Below, one piece after another: positions 36,561 through 45,942 of a stretch of 64,000 bases of DNA. The translations under genes were made by a program, and so were the position numbers. The first letter of the stretch is position 1, and every line of letters begins with the position of its first letter. The notes beneath the pieces are model-generated. The model was not told the DNA's origin. It saw only the letters and a list, made by a program, of their open reading frames with translations, and made no database searches. Source of the stretch: Acetivibrio cellulolyticus CD2 (GTDB lineage: Bacteria > Bacillota > Clostridia > Acetivibrionales > Acetivibrionaceae); contig NZ_JH556653.1 in the NCBI RefSeq assembly GCF_000179595.2, forward strand, positions 1,299,261 to 1,363,260, read 5' to 3'.

Positions 36561-37367
36561 CTATATTCTTCCGGCCGCCTTTTCTTCATTTCTAAACTTT
36601 CTATAATAACCAAATATCTTTATATCCTCTACAAAATACCTCTTGTACATTCTCTTTGGATCCTGCAAAAACCTGTGGAACCATTCAAGCCCCATATCGC
36701 TCATCCACTTAGGCGCCCTTTTAAAGCTTTCACCGATAAAATCCAAAGCAGCACCCATGGAAAAAGAAACAGGAATCTGATACTTGTCCATATTCTCATA
36801 AATAAATATATCTTGCTTTGGAGAGCCCATACCAACATAGAGCTGGTCTGCGCCTGATTCAAGTAACATTGTATTTATCTTATTCATTTCAGCAGCATCT
36901 TTTTCAAATCCAAAAGGCGGAGAATATGTACCAACAACCTGCAATCCAGGGTAAGCCCTTTCCAAATTTAGAGCAGCCTGAGCAGCTACTCCAGGTCCAG
37001 CACCTAAAAGAAATATTTTATGTCCTTTCCTGGCAGCCTGCTCACATAATAAGAGCATAAGATCCGGACCCGAAACCTTTTCAACAATTTCTCTTTTTAA
37101 ACGTTTTGCCATCCACAAAATAGGTTTACCATCAGTAAACACAAGTTCAGCTTCCCTGAATATCTTTTTAGAATACTCATTCTCAATAACACGAAGTGCC
37201 TGATCTACATTAACACCAACAATCTGGCAAGGTGTCCGTCTTTCAACACACATGTCCACATGTGCAATAATCTCCTGGGCAGTCATATTATTAATCTGTA
37301 TACCTAATAGATTTACAATCTTTTTATTATCTACTTTTTTTAATTCTTTCAACTCACTATTACTCAT
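36561..37367 (-). CDS. WecG/TagA/CpsF family glycosyltransferase (GT26)
   Basis: 268 residues. GT26 signatures: VNVDQALRVIEN, FTDGKPILWMAKRL, SGPDLM, FLLGAGPGVAAQAA, VGMGSPKQDIFIYEN, AALDFIGESFKRAPKWM and GLEWFHRFLQDPKRMYKRY. Members add ManNAc or a related sugar to a polyprenyl-linked first sugar. The initiating phosphoglycosyltransferase is not in the window. First gene of this minus-strand block, with AAAGGA before its ATG. Confidence 0.94.
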   Translation of the reverse strand: MSNSELKELKKVDNKKIVNLLGIQINNMTAQEIIAHVDMCVERRTPCQIVGVNVDQALRVIENEYSKKIFREAELVFTDGKPILWMAKRLKREIVEKVSGPDLMLLLCEQAARKGHKIFLLGAGPGVAAQAALNLERAYPGLQVVGTYSPPFGFEKDAAEMNKINTMLLESGADQLYVGMGSPKQDIFIYENMDKYQIPVSFSMGAALDFIGESFKRAPKWMSDMGLEWFHRFLQDPKRMYKRYFVEDIKIFGYYRKFRNEEKAAGRI

Positions 37368-38446
37368 TTCAAAATCCTTTCGAATATACTTATATATTTT
37401 TACAAAAGCTCATGAGGTAGCCTTTTAAGCATAAAATATCCATACGTTACATTGATATATCAAGAACATTTCTAAGACACATCAAGAACATTTTAAAATA
37501 ATACTATAGGAAATTAACTAATTGAGAAAATTAGGTTCAGCCATTTAGACATGCTAAGGAATAGCTGATATATTATTTCGAATTTTTCATTTAGCTTATC
37601 ATTCCGCTTCACTTCATTGCTTGTCTATTCATCTGATAAATATCCGTGTCATCATCTTAACAAAATTTTATTTATTGATAACTTCCCTCCCCAAACCTAG
37701 CTGCTAAACCTATATTACAAAATTTGCACAATTTTGTCAATTTATTTGTTAGGTATATTTGCTAAATTTTTATTAATTTTTTATTAATTTTGATCAACTC
37801 TTAATATTTTTTCACCACAATCCCTCCTTTACTTATATTTCTTCCTCTCCTAATACCTAGTTAATCATTGCCTATAAGCCCGTTCAATGTAAAATATGGA
37901 TCTTTTAATTTTATTCACCTAAAATTCTTCTTCCAGTTGAATTTTTACATTTATTGTGGTATATTTTTAGTTGCACATGAGGTATTTTGGAATAAAATAG
38001 CATATAGTAAATGAATATTTCTAAATTCTAATCCTTCACAAAACTCTTCTCTGTACTATACACTTTATTGAAATATGCTTTCCTTATTTGCGTTAATATT
38101 TCAGGAAAACTTATTTCATGTCACTGCATTAATATCATTTTGTAGAAAGCAAACTGAGAAGATGTACTATGATGGTCAAGCTTGTTAAGATACTAAAAGT
38201 CAAGAATATGAATTTTTTACGAGTTTTTTATGAGTTTAGTATAACTCTAGAATTATAAAGCTTTTTAACTAACTTAAAACAAAATTTAAAAAAGGGGAGA
38301 TTAAATCTAGCAAATATGTACACAAACAGAAATAAGTTATAAGCTAAACAAGCTGTTCTCTTTATTCTTTTGAAGAAGTGATGAGCTTCGTTAAGGTTGA
38401 GATATCCATTTAATACTTACCTTATCATACTTTTTAAATTACCTTC
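37368..38446. other. 1.08-kb intergenic region between EPS locus and glycosidase gene
   Basis: Very AT-rich. It contains a spaced direct repeat ATCAAGAACATTT (near 37459 and 37481) and TTTTATTAATTTT repeats near 37770, and must hold the divergent promoters for the EPS operon and the dockerin glycosidase gene. A 29-codon frame from 38169 lacks a ribosome binding site and is not called. No RNA gene was recognised. Confidence 0.5.
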
Positions 38447-38454
38447 TTGGAAGA

Positions 38455-38530
38455 GAACACTAAATGTGGTGAAAGTCGCACACCATTTTTAATTATTATT
38501 TGTGTCGCCTGCGACAGCGGCGGAATGGAG
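38455..38530 (+). promoter_or_regulatory. Structured, GC-richer 5' leader of the glycosidase gene (unknown class)
   Basis: Directly before the ribosome binding site the DNA becomes GC-rich and self-complementary: GTCGCACA (from 38475) can pair with TGTG and TGCGAC (38504-38515), and GTCGCC/TGCGAC forms an alternative. A GGTGAAAGTC box precedes it. Alternative pairings next to the ribosome binding site are typical of translational control, but no known riboswitch class matches well. Confidence 0.35.
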
Positions 38531-38539
38531 AATTATTTT

Positions 38540-41329
38540 ATGAAAATGCGTTTGGGTTCAAATTTTAAAAGGGTTTTGGCGGTAGTATTCTGCATCGCTG
38601 TATTTTTTCTATGCTATCATGGGATTTACGGAAACTTTATATATAATGAAAAAACTGCAGCAACAGATTTGACCTCGAATACAGTAGTTCCTTCGTCAAC
38701 ACCTTTAGCAACACCAACATGCAGAGTACTTGTGATTGATGATTCTGAAAACAACTCCGAATGGTATAGCTTTAATGGAAGTGGAGCTTCTGTTACTAAG
38801 GAAATCGTCGATAACGGCAGCAATAAAAGCCTGAAGATAACCTTCACCAACAGTTCCGGAAGTTACTGGGGAGTAAATAAAAATATAAGCTCTGACTGGA
38901 AACAATGGGCTTCTATTTCTTTCAAACTCAAGTCTATATCAAAATCCAAACTTAAATTTAAAGTTGTAGAACTTGGAAAAGATGGAAGTAGCGAAGGTGA
39001 ATCCTGGGTTTACAGTTTTGATACTAAAGACTCTTGGGAAACAATAGAAATCCCATTTTCCTTCTTTATAAAGGACCCTTATTATCAGCCTGTAGGACAA
39101 GACAACAACAACACTTTAGACCTTGGAAAGATCCGTAGTATAAATATTGAAAACGGAGACTTCAGTGTAGGAAGCTTTGAATTGGATGATCTTACATTAA
39201 AAAGTATAACAACTGTTACACCGGTTCCTACGCCAACGCCAGTTTCCACACCAACGCCGGTTCCTACAGCAACACCGATTCCTACAGCAACACCGGTTCC
39301 TTCACCTACAATAGATCCCAATACCCTTATGAGTATTTCAGGCTATGTATCGCTGAATGTTAACTCTGAAATTAAAGAACTAAACTCAGGAATTACTGTG
39401 AAGCTTGAAAATACAGGATACTCTTCAACTACTGATTCCAATGGTTATTTTATTATGAATAATGTACCGAAGAGCATAATCAATTATAACCTTTGTTTTT
39501 CAAAACACGGAATTCTTGAGCGTAAAATAAATATACCTGCATATAAAGACCAGGTAATTGGAACAGCAGATGAACCAATACTTCTATGGGCAGGTGACAT
39601 GCCTGAGGATGGAAAAACTGATGGCGTTATCAATATGGTCGATGTAGTTCAAATTGCAAAAGTTTTGAATGCAACTGCTGGAAGTGATAAATACAAGTCT
39701 TATATGGATATAAACTTAGATAAAGCTATAAATATAGAAGATATTATGATTTTAGCTAAAAGGTTTAATCGCAACACAGGCGACTATGAAGAATATAAGA
39801 ACGATGTAAACGTCTTTGCATTTTCACAGGGTCCTACATATGCTAAAGATCCTCAGGTTCTCTCACTTAAGCCTGATATGGTAATTCGCGGTTGGCAAAA
39901 ATGGAAGACTACAGGAACAGTACCTACTGATTATAACTTCAAATATGTTAATGAATGTCATAAAAATGGTACTCTGTTCATTGGCGGTGCAACTGCTTCA
40001 GTACTGTATAAGGATGAAGCGTCTTCAAATGAGCAGTTTCTTGATTGGGCTACAAGGGATTCAGAAAACAAATTGGTGCTCCATGATGATACTTTCTATA
40101 GAGCATCAATGGCAAATCCTTCTTATAGGCAATATTTGATTAACATAGGAAAGATGCAGATAGACGGCGGAGTAGATGGACTTTTCTTTGATGAAGCTGA
40201 TGGAGCCTATAGAGGTCCTGGTTGGGACTTGAACGAGGGTTATGATGACTATTTCTGCAAGGACTTTAATAAGTACTTGATGGAGAAATATCCTGACTAC
40301 ACAAAAGAAGATTGGATAAACAAATTTGGAATGGCTGAAGATAATGTTATAAAAAAGGATGTTCCCTATGATGACTTGAATAATAATTTCAATTATCGTA
40401 AGTACCTTGCTGCTAATAAATGGACCCAATCACCTTTTAACTCGTTAAATCCTTTGGCAAATGAATGGGGAAAACAAACTCAAAACCGCCCCCAAATAGG
40501 AGATGAAAATTTTACTGCAAAATATATGATGTTATACTGGCACGAAATAGTGGATACTTTGAAAACCTATGCAAAAACCAAATACAATAAGGATATATAT
40601 ATAACCTCCAATGGTATATACCCATATGTAGATTTTCAGAGTATAGGGCTATATACTGGAAATGACGATGATAATGGTAAAGAAGTGAATTACGTACCGA
40701 CATTAGCTGGGGAACTTAATGGTAGAGCCTCTCTTATTCCTTATTACCTCGACCTAAAACAAAAAAGCGAAAAAGTTGCCGGTGATGTTCCTGTTGTATT
40801 ATTTTTGGATTGGCCTTGTAAAATGATGGATAGTTATTATGCCTTATCCTCAGAAGACAAAATAGACTTTTGGAGGATTTATGGAGCAGAGAGCTATGCC
40901 TGTGGAACTCCAATGTCTTTCCACCTTAAAACAACCATATCTACTGAACCTACGGCTTTGACATCCGGAATCTTAAACTTCCTAACTGACTATTCCGGAT
41001 TCTATAAGAAAAATGCCAGCTTATACACAGGATTCAAGCCAATAAAAACAAATGCAGAGATATCGTTACCTGGCATAAGCTCAGTAGTTACCGAAAATAA
41101 AAAAGAAGAACAAACATGTATACATTTGATAAATCATAATTATGTAGATATAATGCTTCCTCAAAACAACTTTGAAGTAGTAATACCTTTTGAACAAGAA
41201 CCAGAAAAAGTAGAAATGTTTTCACCGGACTTATCACAGAGTAGTATTCCATATTATACCTATAGTAACGGCCAACTCAAAATAAAAGTTGATTCCCTTG
41301 AATACTACAATATAATAAAGATTCAATAA
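38540..41329 (+). CDS. Secreted glycosidase-like protein with N-terminal CBM-like domain and internal X-module + type II-like dockerin
   Basis: 929 residues from the ATG at 38540 (GGAG 9 bases upstream). Signal anchor or peptide at about 8-28. A beta-sandwich CBM11-like domain (about 60-225, VIDDSENNSEWYSFNGSG), a Thr/Pro linker (225-260), and an X-module (264-350, ISGYVSLNVN.. TTDSNGYFIMNNVP) run into a dockerin (350-415: WAGDMPEDGKTDG.INMVDVV, then DINLDKAINIEDIMILAKRF). The arrangement resembles the X-dockerin II dyad at the C-terminus of CipA-type scaffoldins. Residues 420-835 form a TIM-barrel hydrolase-like domain with GVDGLFFDEADGA (probable catalytic acidic residues) and VVLFLDWP; a beta domain ends the protein. 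GH family not assigned. Single gene with its own terminator. Confidence 0.85.
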   Translation: MKMRLGSNFKRVLAVVFCIAVFFLCYHGIYGNFIYNEKTAATDLTSNTVVPSSTPLATPTCRVLVIDDSENNSEWYSFNGSGASVTKEIVDNGSNKSLKITFTNSSGSYWGVNKNISSDWKQWASISFKLKSISKSKLKFKVVELGKDGSSEGESWVYSFDTKDSWETIEIPFSFFIKDPYYQPVGQDNNNTLDLGKIRSINIENGDFSVGSFELDDLTLKSITTVTPVPTPTPVSTPTPVPTATPIPTATPVPSPTIDPNTLMSISGYVSLNVNSEIKELNSGITVKLENTGYSSTTDSNGYFIMNNVPKSIINYNLCFSKHGILERKINIPAYKDQVIGTADEPILLWAGDMPEDGKTDGVINMVDVVQIAKVLNATAGSDKYKSYMDINLDKAINIEDIMILAKRFNRNTGDYEEYKNDVNVFAFSQGPTYAKDPQVLSLKPDMVIRGWQKWKTTGTVPTDYNFKYVNECHKNGTLFIGGATASVLYKDEASSNEQFLDWATRDSENKLVLHDDTFYRASMANPSYRQYLINIGKMQIDGGVDGLFFDEADGAYRGPGWDLNEGYDDYFCKDFNKYLMEKYPDYTKEDWINKFGMAEDNVIKKDVPYDDLNNNFNYRKYLAANKWTQSPFNSLNPLANEWGKQTQNRPQIGDENFTAKYMMLYWHEIVDTLKTYAKTKYNKDIYITSNGIYPYVDFQSIGLYTGNDDDNGKEVNYVPTLAGELNGRASLIPYYLDLKQKSEKVAGDVPVVLFLDWPCKMMDSYYALSSEDKIDFWRIYGAESYACGTPMSFHLKTTISTEPTALTSGILNFLTDYSGFYKKNASLYTGFKPIKTNAEISLPGISSVVTENKKEEQTCIHLINHNYVDIMLPQNNFEVVIPFEQEPEKVEMFSPDLSQSSIPYYTYSNGQLKIKVDSLEYYNIIKIQ

Positions 41330-41351
41330 AAATAGTAACTGCACTTTGTTT

Positions 41352-41402
41352 AACATAGGGTCAAGCGCTTCATTCTCTGAATTGCTTGACCCTATGTTTT
41401 TT
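41352..41402 (+). terminator. Strong terminator after the glycosidase gene
   Basis: Perfect 15-bp stem AACATAGGGTCAAGC / GCTTGACCCTATGTT with a 17-base loop, followed by a T run (to 41402). Starts 23 bp after the stop codon. Confidence 0.9.
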
Positions 41403-41563
41403 ACTTAACAATATGATTTTCCTGCCTACATCAATTCATCGAAGTCGTACTTGGCAAATGATATATGAAAGCCATGTGCAATTCAGAATGTCCCGCAAAT
41501 AGCACTTCATGGCACGTATTGTATAGATTGTTGATATTTGTATCCCTCCATGTTAAAATTTTC

Positions 41564-41812
41564 TTATGCCCAAAGGATACCATCATTCATAAGAGCAAAT
41601 TCATGATCATAAGTAACAGAAATATCTATTGCAACTTTTATTTCATTTAACTCATTTTCATTACTCCAAACAGTGCCCTCATATTTAACTTTTATAAGTT
41701 CACCATATTTAAAGCTATTTGGTACAACAAATTATATATTATTAGACTCTTCAATTATCCTAGGGTTATAACTTCCTCCACCCATGTATAAAAGTTTCCA
41801 ACCATATATTCC
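41564..41812 (-). pseudogene. Decayed gene fragment (possible RCC1-like end)
   Basis: One minus-strand frame reads DGIYGWKLLYMGGGSYNPRI, then an in-frame TAA at 41732-41734. It then continues FVVPNSFKYGELIKVKYEG and ends in TYDHEFALMNDGILWA before the stop at 41564. The frame looks coding on both sides of the stop, has no start codon, and is preceded by another stop. The last 16 residues resemble an RCC1 repeat (compare AYDHVMALDENGLVWGWG in the protein at 7238). The family of the rest is unknown. Confidence 0.4.
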
Positions 41813-41842
41813 GTCTTAATATCAGAATTTTGAAAATTAATT

Positions 41843-42625
41843 TTATTCGTTGATGGTATCCAATCTTTTGAATAGTCTGTTGTATTTATCTAATCCAGCT
41901 TTATCCTGAATTTTAAATCCTGAATTATAGAAAGTAATGCTACCATTACCTTCATTTAAGGAATTCATTTCTTTCAAAATTCTTTTTAGATTATTTGCAG
42001 TACCTATATTTCCATCTATCACTTTAATATGTGATAGAGCTAGTTTTCTAAACATATCTTTAAAGTAAGAAAAATGAGTACATCCTAAAACAATAGTTTC
42101 ATAATTATTAAAATCATATTTTGATAACTGTTCCTTAAGATAAGGCAATACTATTTCCTCATTAAATTCAAGTTTTTCCGAAAATTGAACTAATCCCGGA
42201 AGAGGTAATAAGTCAACAACATGTTCGTTATCTAATTTTGCGATAAGGTTATGAAGCTTTTCTTCCTTTAGAGTCAATGCTGTAGCAGTTACCAGAACTC
42301 GTTTATTGGCATCTCTATCTTTCTCAACAGCAGGTTTTATGGCAGGTTCCATACCAACAATGGGAATACTATATTTATTCCTTAACTCTTCAATTGCCAC
42401 ACTTGTAGCAGTATTACAAGCAATAACTACTGCCTTAACTTCCTGTTTGATGATAAAATCTATAGCACTAAAAATATACTTTTTAACTTCATCTTTGGGT
42501 TTTGGTCCATATGGAACATTTAATGTATCTGCATAATATATATAATCTTCATTAGGCAATACTTTTAATGTATCATACAATACAGTAATGCCTCCGATAC
42601 CTGAATCAAAAAAGCCTATCTTCAT
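41843..42625 (-). CDS. murI: Glutamate racemase
   Basis: 260 residues. Interconverts L- and D-glutamate to supply D-Glu for peptidoglycan. N-terminal FFDSGIGGITVL with catalytic-site Asp7, first catalytic Cys in IACNTATS (C70) and second in VLGCTHFSYF (C182). YYADTLNVPYGPKP is the family-typical substrate loop. Monocistronic, AT-rich surroundings, GGAGG-type ribosome binding site (AATTGGAGGAATAGAAG). The window has no second copy. Confidence 0.96.
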   Translation of the reverse strand: MKIGFFDSGIGGITVLYDTLKVLPNEDYIYYADTLNVPYGPKPKDEVKKYIFSAIDFIIKQEVKAVVIACNTATSVAIEELRNKYSIPIVGMEPAIKPAVEKDRDANKRVLVTATALTLKEEKLHNLIAKLDNEHVVDLLPLPGLVQFSEKLEFNEEIVLPYLKEQLSKYDFNNYETIVLGCTHFSYFKDMFRKLALSHIKVIDGNIGTANNLKRILKEMNSLNEGNGSITFYNSGFKIQDKAGLDKYNRLFKRLDTINE

Positions 42626-42933
42626 TTCTTCTATTCCTCCAATTACTAAAATCTATATATCATTTTTAACATGTATGAAATTTTATTTCACAATAATGTA
42701 TAGATTTATTGCTTAGCATAATAATACAACTATGCAATGACTATCTTTTGTTAATGCTTTCATTATTTAATATTTTTGTATAGGTGTCAACTCAAAGTCT
42801 CAGCACTTTAAAAGATACACAATTGATAGAGTTGAAAGTAAACGTAACAAAAATTCCCGGCTAATTGCCGAGAATTTTCGTTATAGTTTTTGCGACCTGC
42901 AGGTGTAAACTTAGTTCACATCCCTTTCAATCG
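42626..42933. other. Intergenic region murI / anti-sigma gene
   Basis: AT-rich region upstream of murI, containing the terminator of the sigma/anti-sigma operon at 42847-42879. No ORF recognised. Confidence 0.5.
42847..42879 (-). terminator. Terminator of the ECF sigma / anti-sigma operon
   Basis: Minus strand: AAAATTCTCGGC, AATTA loop region, GCCGGGAATTTTT. An 11-12 bp stem with one mismatch is followed by T-rich sequence, about 55 bp after the anti-sigma stop. Confidence 0.75.
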
Positions 42934-43851
42934 CTAATTCATCTTCTCAATTACAGTTGCTGCGGCCGACTCTAGTTCTTCCTCAGACAGATCACCGTTG
43001 AAATCATATATTGTGTAATATGCATCATTCTGCTTCCACTTTATCGTATGCAAAACAGTGATTTCAGGCTTTTGAGTCCTATCTTCATCTCCATTGCCAG
43101 GACCGTCAATCTCCTTTATAGGATATCTTACGCCGGGGTACTCCGCATATGTTGCTGTTATATCTCCGAAGGAAAGACTCTTCTTATTATCTCCTTCAAT
43201 ATGCTCCCGACTGGAGTTCAAAGCAAAAGGAAAATCCATGTAGGCTATCTCAAGGACAATCTGCGATTTCTCTTTGCAATAAAACGAAGACACTGTCTCA
43301 TTGAACTTATCATACAATTCTTTCGTCATACCATCTTTAGAAGATACCATAATCATCGAGTCTGATTTTAAATCATAGCATCCGAGCGCCTGATGATCAA
43401 GAGTATAACCTCCGGCCAGATTCTCCGGTATTTTTGATATAAGGTCCTTACCGACAGCTTTTTTAACTCCTTCATAAGCATTATTATCTTCCTTTTGTGG
43501 TTCCCGGTAAGGAACTTTAATTGCCACATACTTTCCATCTTTCCCTTTTATGACATCATAAACCATAGACTTAATTTTTTCTATACTTTCTTTGCTAGCA
43601 GCCCTTACCGGCTGAACAAATGTATACGAAACAGTCAGCACAAGAACCATAGAACAGCACACCGCCGCAACTTTACCAAAGCGTGTTCCGAGAATGTTTT
43701 TTATTCTGTTCATATCTATTTTATCCCTTCCTTTCTGTGAAATTAGCCTGCTTTTCACCTCAGATGTCAAACATGGATCTAATTCGATCTTGTTTTCACC
43801 TTCGGATAGAGCTTTTTTAATCAAATAATCAAAATCTTTACTGTTATTCAT
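42934..43851 (-). CDS. Membrane anti-sigma factor-like protein (DUF4367 type)
   Basis: 305 residues from the ATG at 43851, which overlaps the sigma gene's end by 8 bp; AAGGAGTG lies upstream inside the sigma gene. The cytoplasmic N-terminus (about 1-75) is where the sigma-binding helices would lie; one membrane helix follows (VAAVCCSMVLVLTVSYTFV). The extracellular C-terminus (about 105-305) has DUF4367-like features: IPENLAGGYTLDHQAL and TIKWKQNDAYYTIYDFNGDL. No classical zinc-finger anti-sigma motif (HxxxCxxC) is visible. Operon position makes it the partner of the ECF sigma factor; the signal sensed is unknown. Confidence 0.85.
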   Translation of the reverse strand: MNNSKDFDYLIKKALSEGENKIELDPCLTSEVKSRLISQKGRDKIDMNRIKNILGTRFGKVAAVCCSMVLVLTVSYTFVQPVRAASKESIEKIKSMVYDVIKGKDGKYVAIKVPYREPQKEDNNAYEGVKKAVGKDLISKIPENLAGGYTLDHQALGCYDLKSDSMIMVSSKDGMTKELYDKFNETVSSFYCKEKSQIVLEIAYMDFPFALNSSREHIEGDNKKSLSFGDITATYAEYPGVRYPIKEIDGPGNGDEDRTQKPEITVLHTIKWKQNDAYYTIYDFNGDLSEEELESAAATVIEKMN

Positions 43852-44449
43852 TAGCTGTACACTCCTTTCCGGTGCAGCCGGTATAACCGGACATACGGAT
43901 ATGTTCATCAGAAAATTCCTTTTTCAGTTCTTTTTCAAGGACCTTTTTTGCATAATGCAGCCTAGATTTTACCGTGCCCTGGAAACAACCCATGACCTGA
44001 GCAATCTCCCTGATAGTAAAATCATTGTAATAGTACAATACAACGGTTGAACGCATTGAAGGTTTGAGACTGTTAATAGCTTTCCTTATAACGCTGCTTG
44101 TATGGTCACATTCAATTTTTTCAAGAACATTCTCATCGCTCTCCAGATCATACAATGCTTCTGCTTCAAAACTTACCGCCGGCCTTTTTCTTTCCATGGA
44201 CACCATGCGCCAGCAAGTCCTTAAAAGTATACTGTTAAACCACACCGGAAACAGTTCCGGCTTCTGTAATTTTTTTATATTACGGAAACACTGGAAGAAA
44301 GCTTCTTGAACAATATCTTCTGCTATATTCATTTTTCCAGTCAGCTGATAAACTGTCCATAAAGCCTTTTTACCGGCAACCCTGTACAATTCATCATAAG
44401 CAGCCTGATCTTCCTGCTGGCAGAGTTTAATAATTTCCGCGTCAATCAT
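43844..44449 (-). CDS. ECF-type RNA polymerase sigma factor
   Basis: 201 residues from the ATG at 44449 (AAAGGAGG 11 bases upstream); an upstream GTG at 44479 is less likely. Region 2: AYDELYRVAGKKALWTVYQL and MNIAEDIVQEAFFQCFRNI. Region 4: LKPSMRSTVVLYYYNDFTI then REIAQVMGCFQGTVKSRLHY. There is no region 1 or 3, as expected for extracytoplasmic function factors. It probably directs its own operon together with envelope or stress genes. Its partner anti-sigma gene overlaps its 3' end. Confidence 0.95.
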   Translation of the reverse strand: MIDAEIIKLCQQEDQAAYDELYRVAGKKALWTVYQLTGKMNIAEDIVQEAFFQCFRNIKKLQKPELFPVWFNSILLRTCWRMVSMERKRPAVSFEAEALYDLESDENVLEKIECDHTSSVIRKAINSLKPSMRSTVVLYYYNDFTIREIAQVMGCFQGTVKSRLHYAKKVLEKELKKEFSDEHIRMSGYTGCTGKECTANE

Positions 44450-44859
44450 TCCTTTGTCTTCCTCCTTTAAAAGGTGCACCTTTCATATATATAAGTGTAT
44501 TGCATATTTAAATTTGTTCAAAATATTTTTTGAAATTATCTTTTATTTATTATAACCTAAACATTGGCAGTAACGTAAGCGTTTCAGGTAGGATATAAAC
44601 ATAGAGAATAGACAAAAACTGTGAATCAGCACAGGCTTATTTAGTATACCCATTTTACAGTACAGGGTAATATTAAAAGTTGAAATCTACTGATTGAGAA
44701 AGGAAATGGAATAAAAGAGATTGCCAACCAGATATCAGTAAGCTAAAATTGTATTATGGTGGTAAATCGAATGAAATTTGGAGTAAGGAAAGTGATATTG
44801 AATCTCCATAGGTAAGTAATTGTATATATTTTATTTTTACAAACAAGAGGTAAATTAGT
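44450..44859. other. Intergenic region left of the nitroreductase-fusion gene
   Basis: Contains the promoter region of the sigma operon; a TATAAT-like box lies on the minus strand near 44555. Near 44695-44750 a plus-strand frame reads LIEKGNGIKEIANQISVS before a stop. This is HTH-like and probably a leftover of a decayed regulator. The boundary marks the change from core-like genes to accessory, mostly plus-strand genes. Confidence 0.4.
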
Positions 44860-45672
44860 ATGGATTGCATAGTTGATATTAAAAAAGAAGGAAATAAAGT
44901 GGTAGCATCACTACCTTTTGATGCAAGGGCTGAATTTAATATTCCTAAAGGTTCTATATATGTTAAATGTGTTCTTGAAAACATTCAATTCAAATCTAAA
45001 TTAATGTCAAGAGGCAATGGGAGATATTGTATTTTCTTTAGTAAACAGCTCCTTAAGGATATTGGGATTGATGGAAATGAGAAATTGAATGTTCATTTGA
45101 AAATTGAGCCTGACACGCCAACATTATTACCAGAGTTTACAGAAATGCCTGAATTGATAAATAATGAGGTATTGAAAGCTATTTCTCAACGAGCAAGCAT
45201 ACGTAGATTTAGCGAAAAGGATATAAACCATGTTCAGATGAATACTATTTTGAACGCAGGCCTTTGTGCTCCATCGGCGACAAATAAAAGACCATTTCAT
45301 TTTGTCGTAGTCAAAGACAAGGAAAAAATGTTTAGCATAATTGGTTACAATCCTTATGTCAAAATGCTTAAGGGTGCACAAGCATGCATTATTGTATGTG
45401 GTGATAAAGTTGTTCAAGGTATACCTGAATGGTTGTTAGCTGATTGCTCAGCGGCTACTCAAAATATACTTCTTGCTATCCATTCAATCGGGCTTGGAGG
45501 CGTTTGGTGCGGGATTAAACAGGGGTCAGATTTTTACAAAGGTATAGTAAAGGAGTTTGGGTTACCAAATAATATACGACCAGTATCCTTAGTTGCTTTT
45601 GGATACCCAGGTGAGGAAAAAACACAATCTTGTAGGTTTGAAAATAGCAAAATTCATTTTGAAACTTGGTAA
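44860..45672 (+). CDS. DUF1905-nitroreductase fusion protein
   Basis: 270 residues. Residues 1-85 match the small beta-barrel DUF1905 (FDARAEFNIPKGSIYVKCVL.. GNGRYCIFFSKQLLKDIGI). Residues 102-270 are a nitroreductase-family FMN domain: AISQRASIRRFSEKDIN, NAGLCAPSATNKRPFHFVVV, DCSAATQNILLAIHSIGLGG and VSLVAFGYPGEEK. The two domains are usually separate proteins. Nitroreductase-like enzymes reduce nitro, quinone or flavin substrates with NAD(P)H; the substrate here is unknown. Cytoplasmic, with AAGAGGTAA as ribosome binding site. It is the first gene of the accessory region. Confidence 0.88.
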   Translation: MDCIVDIKKEGNKVVASLPFDARAEFNIPKGSIYVKCVLENIQFKSKLMSRGNGRYCIFFSKQLLKDIGIDGNEKLNVHLKIEPDTPTLLPEFTEMPELINNEVLKAISQRASIRRFSEKDINHVQMNTILNAGLCAPSATNKRPFHFVVVKDKEKMFSIIGYNPYVKMLKGAQACIIVCGDKVVQGIPEWLLADCSAATQNILLAIHSIGLGGVWCGIKQGSDFYKGIVKEFGLPNNIRPVSLVAFGYPGEEKTQSCRFENSKIHFETW

Positions 45673-45774
45673 GATTATATTTATATGGGATATGCAACAA
45701 TGACTAATAGGTCACCTGCTCACACCCCTTCACTAAGATAGGATTTATCTAAAGTTCACGGACCCACTATACCA

Positions 45775-45942
45775 ATGGATTACTTTTGTAAAATTAAAGA
45801 TGGAAAAGTTGTGCTTAGCGCAATACAATCTTGTCATTGACATGAAGGAAAAAATTTTGGATCTAGTGATGCTTTGAAGTTATACATAGATAAAACTTTG
45901 GAAATTCAATCCATTCTTATATTTGAGAGGAGGGTGTTATGA
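45775..45942 (+). pseudogene. Short frame with in-frame stop (degraded gene)
   Basis: MDYFCKIKDGKVVLSAIQSC-H, then TGA (near 45838), then HEGKNFGSSDALKLYIDKTL and EIQSILIFERRVL, ending at the TGA that overlaps the next start codon. Coding-like residue use on both sides of the stop suggests a decayed small gene. Family not recognised. Confidence 0.3.

Noticed and set aside
38455-38530. Cobalamin riboswitch
   Set aside because: Only the GGTGAAAGTC box is similar; the B12 box and remaining core are missing and a glycosidase is not an expected target.
38447-38539. Upstream start extending the glycosidase by 31 residues
   Set aside because: The extension lies in self-complementary DNA, would bury the signal peptide, and the ATG at 38540 has a proper GGAG site.
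41465-41650. Plus-strand 61-codon ORF
   Set aside because: No ribosome binding site, odd composition, and it overlaps a better minus-strand coding remnant.
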